57,083 bases of DNA from Duganella radicis. Lineage in GTDB: Bacteria > Pseudomonadota > Gammaproteobacteria > Burkholderiales > Burkholderiaceae_D. The DNA lies in assembly GCF_009720825.1 (NCBI RefSeq), contig NZ_WNKY01000040.1:1-57083 (forward strand), given 5' to 3'. A model generated the notes under the pieces. The model did no database searches, was not told where the DNA came from, and saw only the letters and a list, made by a program, of their open reading frames with translations. Below are positions 52,526 to 57,083 of this stretch, piece by piece; positions within the stretch are counted from its first letter, which is position 1; the number at the start of each line of letters is the position of its first letter. A program made the position numbers and the translations under genes.

Positions 52526-52918
52526 ATGACTATCGATACCATAGGCTCGGCCACCACGGCCGCGAGCGGCCGCCCGGCCGAGCGCGCCCCGGTCAGTTCC
52601 GACGCCGCCGTCGCCCAGGGCGCCGCGCGCGCCCCGGCCACCGCCGTCGAGACCGCCGCCGCGGTGAAGGCGCCTTCGGCCGCGCCCTCGCTGGAGCAGG
52701 TGAGCGAGGCGGTGTCCCAGCTGAACAAGTCGGTGCAGGCCAAGTCGCAGGGCCTGGAGTTTTCCATCGACAGCGACAGCAAGCGCACCGTGGTCAAGGT
52801 GGTGGACCAGACCACCAAGGAAGTGCTGCGCCAGATTCCCACGCCCGAAGCGCTGGAAATCGCCAAATCGCTGGAGGCCAAATCCAGCACCGGTCTGCTG
52901 ATCCAGCAAACCGCCTGA
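52526..52918 (+). CDS. flaG: FlaG-family flagellar protein
   Basis: A 130-residue FlaG protein. The N-terminal half is Ala/Pro-rich and low in complexity; the C-terminal half has the domain: LEFSIDSDSKRTVVKVVDQTTKEVLRQIPTPEALEIAKSLE. FlaG influences filament length in other bacteria. AAAGGA serves as ribosome binding site. It lies between fliC and fliD as in many species. Confidence 0.93.
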   Translation: MTIDTIGSATTAASGRPAERAPVSSDAAVAQGAARAPATAVETAAAVKAPSAAPSLEQVSEAVSQLNKSVQAKSQGLEFSIDSDSKRTVVKVVDQTTKEVLRQIPTPEALEIAKSLEAKSSTGLLIQQTA

Positions 52919-52948
52919 AGCGGCCGCGCCTGGGGCGCGCCGCTTTTT
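52919..52948 (+). terminator. intrinsic terminator of flaG
   Basis: AGCGG plus CGCGCC (52919-52930) pair with GCGCG plus CCGCT around a short G-rich loop, followed by TTTTT. It starts directly after the flaG stop. Confidence 0.85.
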
Positions 52949-53076
52949 CCCCTTCTGTGGCATCCTGATTCCGGGAGCGCCGTCTCCGCCATTGCTGTCC
53001 ATCACGAGGCAGTACCGGTTTTCAACACACTGCCTGTTTTTTCAGCTTTGCGCGAACTGGCGGGTTTTCTCCCCTC

Positions 53077-53103
53077 TCAAGTCCGGTTTGATTCTGCCGA
53101 TAT
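53077..53103 (+). promoter_or_regulatory. sigma-28-like promoter of fliD
   Basis: TCAAGTCC at 53077-53084 (five of eight -35 bases), an 11-base spacer, and GCCGATAT at 53096-53103, seven of eight bases of the flagellar -10. The leader to the fliD start would be about 28 bases. Confidence 0.72.
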
Positions 53104-53137
53104 TGTCTTATATTATTGTTTTACTTAGGAGCACAAC

Positions 53138-55822
53138 GTGGGCCTCTCTTCTCCCGGCATCGGTTCTGGCATCGACGTCAACACCATCGTCAGCAAGCTG
53201 ATGGCGGTGGAATCGGCGCCGCTGGCGGATTTCGACAAAAAGTCGGCCAGCTACCTGGCGCAGGTGTCCGCGTTTGGCAATCTGTCGAGCGCGCTGGGCA
53301 CCTTCCAGTCCTCGCTCTCCAGCCTGACCTCGGTCAACAGTTTCCAATCCCTGCTCAGCACCCCGAGCGACGCCAGCGTGATGACCGCCACCGCCAGCAG
53401 CACCGCCCAGCCGGGCAGCTACCGGGTCAACATCACCCAGCTGGCGCAGGCGCAAACCCTGGCCTCGGGCGGCTACAAGAGCACCACCGCCACCATCGGC
53501 CTGGGCGCCAAGACCACGATCAACTTCTCGCTCGGCACCGTCAGCGGCGGCACCTTCGGCCTCACCGGCAGCCAGCTGGGCGCCAGCCTGAGCACCGGCG
53601 GCCTGACCACCGGCGCGCTGACCATCAATAACACCGCGATCGCCACCGACGGCACCACCCGCAGCGCCCGCCTGCTGGCGGACGCCATCAACGCCAAGAG
53701 CTCGACCACCGGGGTCTCGGCCAAGGCCGCCCCCACCGCCACCAGCGCCACCCTGTTCGGCAGCGGTGGCGCCTCCACCTTTGGCGACATCGACACCAGC
53801 GGCGGCGGCACCTATTCGCTGTCGGTCGGCGGCGTCGAGATCGCCGCCCAGGGCGCCAACGTGGCCGCCGGCGCCGGCGTCACCGCGGCCGCGCTGGACG
53901 CGGCGCTGACCGGCAACACGGCGGTGGCGCGCGCGCTGGCCGACGCCAACATCACCGTCAGCGGCAGCGCCGCCGACGGCACCCTGCAATTCACCAATCC
54001 GGACGGCAGCAACATCGCCGTCACGGAAAACGTCAGCGGCACCGTCACCGGCGGCATCGGCAACAGCGGCGCCGCCAACCTCGGCTCCAGCACCACGGCG
54101 GTCGGCTCGATCTCGCTGATCTCGGCCGACGGCAGCCCGATCAGCGTGGGCGGCACCAACCCGGCCGGCGCCGGCTTCACCGCCGGCGTGGGCGGCGCCT
54201 ACCTGGGCGCCAGCTTCGCCGCCGACGGCACCCGCACCAGCGGCAACATCGTGATCGACAGCTCCAACAACACGCTGCAAGGCATCATGGATGCCATCAA
54301 CAAGGGCAACTTCGGCGTCACCGCCAGCATCGTCTCGGACGGCGCCACCGGCACCGGCGCCACCCCCAACCACCTGATCCTGACCTCCAGCGCCACCGGC
54401 CAGAGCTCGACCATGAAGATCACCCTGGCCGGCTCCGGCGGCAACCCGCCCGACCCCGACCTGGTGTCGCTGCTGGCCTACGATCCGGCCGGCACCCAGA
54501 ACCTGAGCCAGAAGGCCTCGGCGCTGGACACCCAGGCCACGGTCAACGGCATCGCCGTCACCAGCAGCAGCAGCACCATCAGCGGCGCCATCGCCGGCGT
54601 GACCATCAGCGCGCTCAAGACCGGCACCTCGACCCTGAGCGTGGCCAAGGACAGCAGCTCGCTGACCACCTCGGTCAACACCTTCGTCAAGGCCTACAAC
54701 GACCTCAACGCGCAGATCACCCAGCTGACCGCCTACGACCCCGACACCAAGACCGGCGGCCCGCTGTTGGGCGACTCCACCGTGCGCAATCTGCAAGCCT
54801 CGGTGCGCCGCCAGATGAGCGGCTCGATCACCGGCCTGCAGGGCACCACCCTGACCAACCTGTCGCAGATCGGCGTGTCGTTCCAGAAGGACGGCACCCT
54901 GACGCTGGACAACGCCAAGCTGCAAAGCGCCATCAACACCAAGTTCAACGACATCGCCGGCCTGTTCGCGGCGGTCGGGCGCGGCTCCGATCCGGACATC
55001 AAGTTCGTCAGCTCGACCAGCAAGACCCAGGCCGGCGACTACGGCGTCAACATCACCCAGCTGGCCACCCAGGGCGTGTTGCAGGGCACCGCCGTGCTGC
55101 CGGCCGAAACCACCATCGACGCCGACACCACCTGGACCGTGACGCTGAACGACACCGTGCCGTCCAACCTGAACAACACGGCCACCATCAGCCTGCCGGC
55201 CGGCACCTACAACCCGTCGCAGCTGGCCACCCTGCTGCAATCGTCGATCAACGGCGTCAGCGCGTTTTCCAACAACGGCGCCTCGGTGACCGCCACCGTG
55301 GGCGACGACGGCACCCTCAAGCTGGCCTCGACGCGCTATGGTTCCAAGTCCAACATCCACATCATCCCGACCGGCGGCACCGACCTCGCGACCATCTTTG
55401 GCAGCGGCGCCCCGGTCGATGGCAAGGACGTGGCCGGCACCATCGGCGGCTATACCGCCACCGGCGACGGCCAGACCCTGACCGGCGCGGCCGGCGCCCC
55501 GGTCGACGGCCTGAAGCTGACCATCACCGGCGACACCACCGGTTCGCGCGGCAACTTCGGCTTCTCGCAGGGCTATGCCTACCAGCTCAACACCCTGGCC
55601 GGCGGCTACCTCGGCAGCGGCGGCGCGATCGCCAGCCGCACCACCGGCTTGAACAACACGGTCAAGGACATCACCAAGCAGCGCGACGCCTTCAGCGAGC
55701 GCCTGACCGACATTGAAAAACGCTACCGCGACCAATACACGGCGCTCGACACCTCGATCGCCAGCATGAATACCACCGCGTCGTTCTTGACGCAGCAGTT
55801 CGCGGCCATGGCCAAGGCCTGA
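53138..55822 (+). CDS. fliD: flagellar filament cap protein, enlarged
   Basis: The 894-residue cap protein that guides flagellin assembly at the filament tip. The start is GTG at 53138 with TTAGGAG upstream, giving the typical GLSSPGIGSGIDVNTIVSKLM. FliD_N is at about 8-110, hook-IN-like stretches follow, FliD_C begins about 468 (VNGIAVTSSSSTISG) and ends with the C-terminal coiled coil to 894. This is nearly twice the length of E. coli FliD (468). Extra material lies in the middle and inside FliD_C, about 627-810, where QAGDYGVNITQLA repeats the N-terminal QPGSYRVNITQLA. fliS follows after 28 bases. Confidence 0.94.
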   Translation: MGLSSPGIGSGIDVNTIVSKLMAVESAPLADFDKKSASYLAQVSAFGNLSSALGTFQSSLSSLTSVNSFQSLLSTPSDASVMTATASSTAQPGSYRVNITQLAQAQTLASGGYKSTTATIGLGAKTTINFSLGTVSGGTFGLTGSQLGASLSTGGLTTGALTINNTAIATDGTTRSARLLADAINAKSSTTGVSAKAAPTATSATLFGSGGASTFGDIDTSGGGTYSLSVGGVEIAAQGANVAAGAGVTAAALDAALTGNTAVARALADANITVSGSAADGTLQFTNPDGSNIAVTENVSGTVTGGIGNSGAANLGSSTTAVGSISLISADGSPISVGGTNPAGAGFTAGVGGAYLGASFAADGTRTSGNIVIDSSNNTLQGIMDAINKGNFGVTASIVSDGATGTGATPNHLILTSSATGQSSTMKITLAGSGGNPPDPDLVSLLAYDPAGTQNLSQKASALDTQATVNGIAVTSSSSTISGAIAGVTISALKTGTSTLSVAKDSSSLTTSVNTFVKAYNDLNAQITQLTAYDPDTKTGGPLLGDSTVRNLQASVRRQMSGSITGLQGTTLTNLSQIGVSFQKDGTLTLDNAKLQSAINTKFNDIAGLFAAVGRGSDPDIKFVSSTSKTQAGDYGVNITQLATQGVLQGTAVLPAETTIDADTTWTVTLNDTVPSNLNNTATISLPAGTYNPSQLATLLQSSINGVSAFSNNGASVTATVGDDGTLKLASTRYGSKSNIHIIPTGGTDLATIFGSGAPVDGKDVAGTIGGYTATGDGQTLTGAAGAPVDGLKLTITGDTTGSRGNFGFSQGYAYQLNTLAGGYLGSGGAIASRTTGLNNTVKDITKQRDAFSERLTDIEKRYRDQYTALDTSIASMNTTASFLTQQFAAMAKA

Positions 55823-55850
55823 CCGCGGACGCATTCACAGGAGATAAAGT

Positions 55851-56288
55851 ATGTTCGGATCTCGACAAACTGGTGTCAACGCCTATGCCAAGGTTGGCAT
55901 GGAAACGGGCGTGGTTGCCGCCAGTCCCCACAAGCTGATCGTGATGCTGTTCGACGGCGCCCTGGTGGCGCTGAGCACGGCGTTGAACGGTATCCGCAGT
56001 GGCAATATCGGCGAGAAAGGCAAATCCATCTCCAAGGCCATCATGATCATCGACAGCGGCCTGCGCGCCGCGCTCGACAAGAAGGCCGGCGGCGAAATCG
56101 CCGAAGGGCTGGACGCCCTGTACGAATACATGAGCGCGCGCCTGCTGACGGCCAACCTCAACAACGATCCCAGCATTGTCGAAGAGGTGCAGCGCCTGCT
56201 GACCGAGCTGCGCGACGCCTGGAACGCGATCGCCGACACCCCCGCCGCCACCGGCATTCCTCAACCCAACAACCTCGCGAGCGCCTGA
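55851..56288 (+). CDS. fliS: flagellin export chaperone
   Basis: A 145-residue FliS. The N-terminal YAKVGMETGVVAASPHKLIVMLFDGALVALSTAL and the LYEYMSARLLTANLNNDPSIVEEVQRLLTELRDAW block are diagnostic. FliS binds the C-terminal disordered part of flagellin in the cytoplasm until export. AGGAG precedes the ATG. It is followed after three bases by the fliT-like gene. Confidence 0.95.
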   Translation: MFGSRQTGVNAYAKVGMETGVVAASPHKLIVMLFDGALVALSTALNGIRSGNIGEKGKSISKAIMIIDSGLRAALDKKAGGEIAEGLDALYEYMSARLLTANLNNDPSIVEEVQRLLTELRDAWNAIADTPAATGIPQPNNLASA

Positions 56289-56291
56289 TTT

Positions 56292-56621
56292 ATGATGACG
56301 ATTCAAGAAGTTTTATCCGTGTACGCCGCGATGGCCGAGCTGACCGAACAGATGGTGCAGGCCGCCAGCCGCAGCGACTGGGACGCGCTGGTGCAACTGG
56401 AACAGCGCTGCGCCGCCCACGTGCAGGTGCTGCGCGCGCAGGAGCCGCAGCAGCCCATGACCGGTGCCGAGCGCGAACGGAAAATCGAACTGATCCGCCA
56501 GATGCTCAACGCCGACCGCCAGATCCGCGACCTGACCATGCCGTGGATGGCGCAACTGTCCAAACTGATCAACTCCACCGGCACTGAACGGCGCGTCGTC
56601 ACCGCCTACGGTAGCGTCTAA
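56292..56621 (+). CDS. fliT: FliT-like flagellar export chaperone
   Basis: A 109-residue helical protein downstream of fliS, where fliT is expected. AMAELTEQMVQAASRSDWDALVQLEQRCAAHVQVLR and the RQMLNADRQIRDLTMPWMAQL helix fit FliT, which chaperones the cap protein FliD. FliT sequences are poorly conserved, so the name rests partly on position. A second ATG at 56295 is an alternative start. Confidence 0.85.
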   Translation: MMTIQEVLSVYAAMAELTEQMVQAASRSDWDALVQLEQRCAAHVQVLRAQEPQQPMTGAERERKIELIRQMLNADRQIRDLTMPWMAQLSKLINSTGTERRVVTAYGSV

Positions 56622-56635
56622 AGCAGGCGCGCGCC

Positions 56636-57083
56636 ATGTTGCCGCGCCTGGACGCCGCCATCACGCCGGTCAAGCCGGCCGATGGCGCTGGTGCCGGCGT
56701 CGCCATCGGCGATGGCCGCCAGGCGGCGTTCCAGCGCGCCGTGCAAAGCCTGGTCGGCCAGACCGTGCCGGCCGAAGTCCTCTCCAAGCTCAAGGATGGC
56801 AGCTACCTGGTCAAGGTGGCTGAGAATTCCGTGCGCCTGATGCTGCCGGGCGACACCCAGGTCGGCAGCAGCGTGCCGCTGACCGTGCTGAGCGCCCAGC
56901 CGCGCCCCACTTTCCAGCTCGGCAATGGCGCGCCCGGCAGCGCTCCCACCCTGCTCTACACCGACGCCGGCGTGGCCGAAGGTGGCGAAGCGGCCACCCT
57001 GCCGTCGCAAGGCGCCGCCGTGTACCTGCCCGGCAAACCGCCCGGCGGCGCCGCGCCCGGCCTGCCGGGCACGCCGGGGGGCC
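56636..57083 (+). CDS. fliK: flagellar hook-length control protein (5' part)
   Basis: An open frame from the ATG at 56636 runs off the window end after 149 codons. It begins MLPRLDAAITPVKPADGAG and continues with a Pro/Gly/Ala-rich, low-complexity N-terminus, as in FliK proteins, with FQRAVQSLVGQTVPAEVLSKLKDGSYLVKVAENSVRLMLP. The conserved C-terminal FliK domain would lie beyond the window. The call rests on composition and on its place after fliT; the gap to fliT is 14 bases. Confidence 0.75.
   Translation, partial: MLPRLDAAITPVKPADGAGAGVAIGDGRQAAFQRAVQSLVGQTVPAEVLSKLKDGSYLVKVAENSVRLMLPGDTQVGSSVPLTVLSAQPRPTFQLGNGAPGSAPTLLYTDAGVAEGGEAATLPSQGAAVYLPGKPPGGAAPGLPGTPGG

Noticed and set aside
53108..55834. 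908-residue open frame on the minus strand over fliD
   Set aside because: Composition is Gly/Ala/Arg/Val-rich without domains, and the plus strand encodes a clear FliD. High GC content keeps the opposite strand open by chance.

Overview
The window (57,083 bases, very GC-rich) reads as chromosomal DNA of a betaproteobacterium of the family Oxalobacteraceae (Massilia, Duganella, Janthinobacterium and relatives). This is inferred from protein content: an Entner-Doudoroff gene set with a HexR-type regulator, a bifunctional SpoT behind gmk and rpoZ, a PEP-CTERM protein, and a lateral flagellar set ending in fliK. No rRNA, tRNA, transposase, phage gene or CRISPR array was seen. The genus is not settled by this evidence.

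Layout. 1-2.6 kb: argA, yggX and, convergent, rpiA. 2.7-4.7 kb: a three-gene signalling operon (CheY-like receiver, CheC-type phosphatase, PAS-GGDEF diguanylate cyclase). 4.7-8.7 kb: an AraC regulator divergent from a cytochrome P450, then a quinone-reductase-like flavoprotein divergent from a LysR regulator. 8.7-18.8 kb: a sugar catabolism region with edd-eda on the minus strand, divergent pgi plus an SMP-30 lactonase, a large membrane protein of unknown function, then zwf-hexR. HexR-like operators lie in the edd/pgi gap and before zwf. 18.9-21.6 kb: a DJ-1/PfpI-like protein without its catalytic Cys, divergent from a GlxA-type regulator that keeps it, then an EamA transporter. 21.6-22.6 kb: transaldolase.

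22.7-28.4 kb: a complete RND efflux operon (adaptor, pump, outer-membrane factor), followed by an 81-base element with perfect 29-base inverted arms, then a patatin-like protein and a chemoreceptor. 31.3-36.9 kb, minus strand: a probable operon running Ser/Thr kinase, PP2C phosphatase, rph, an MDR-family reductase, rdgB, hemW. 37-42.9 kb, mostly plus strand: yicC, small proteins, a DUF72 protein, then gmk-rpoZ-spoT. 42.9-46.4 kb, minus strand: a secreted PEP-CTERM trypsin-like protease, two tandem paralogous periplasmic-binding-protein-like genes, and greB. 46.5-50.6 kb: a small membrane protein, a NarL-type two-component pair and a second diguanylate cyclase. 50.6-57.1 kb: flagellar filament genes fliC, flaG, fliD, fliS, fliT and the 5' part of fliK, with sigma-28-like promoters before fliC and fliD.

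How the parts connect. The ED genes form a plausible HexR regulon in which zwf, edd-eda and pgi share one operator type; no pgl-type lactonase gene is present in the window, so the lactonase overlapping pgi may fill or supplement that step. Two diguanylate cyclases, a CheC/CheY pair, a chemoreceptor and the filament genes make motility and c-di-GMP signalling a second theme. The points I would check first are the receiver/CheC/cyclase operon, the HexR operator set, the non-AUG start suggested for the binding-protein-like gene behind greB, the 29-base inverted repeat, the enlarged FliD and the Cys-less DJ-1 homologue.
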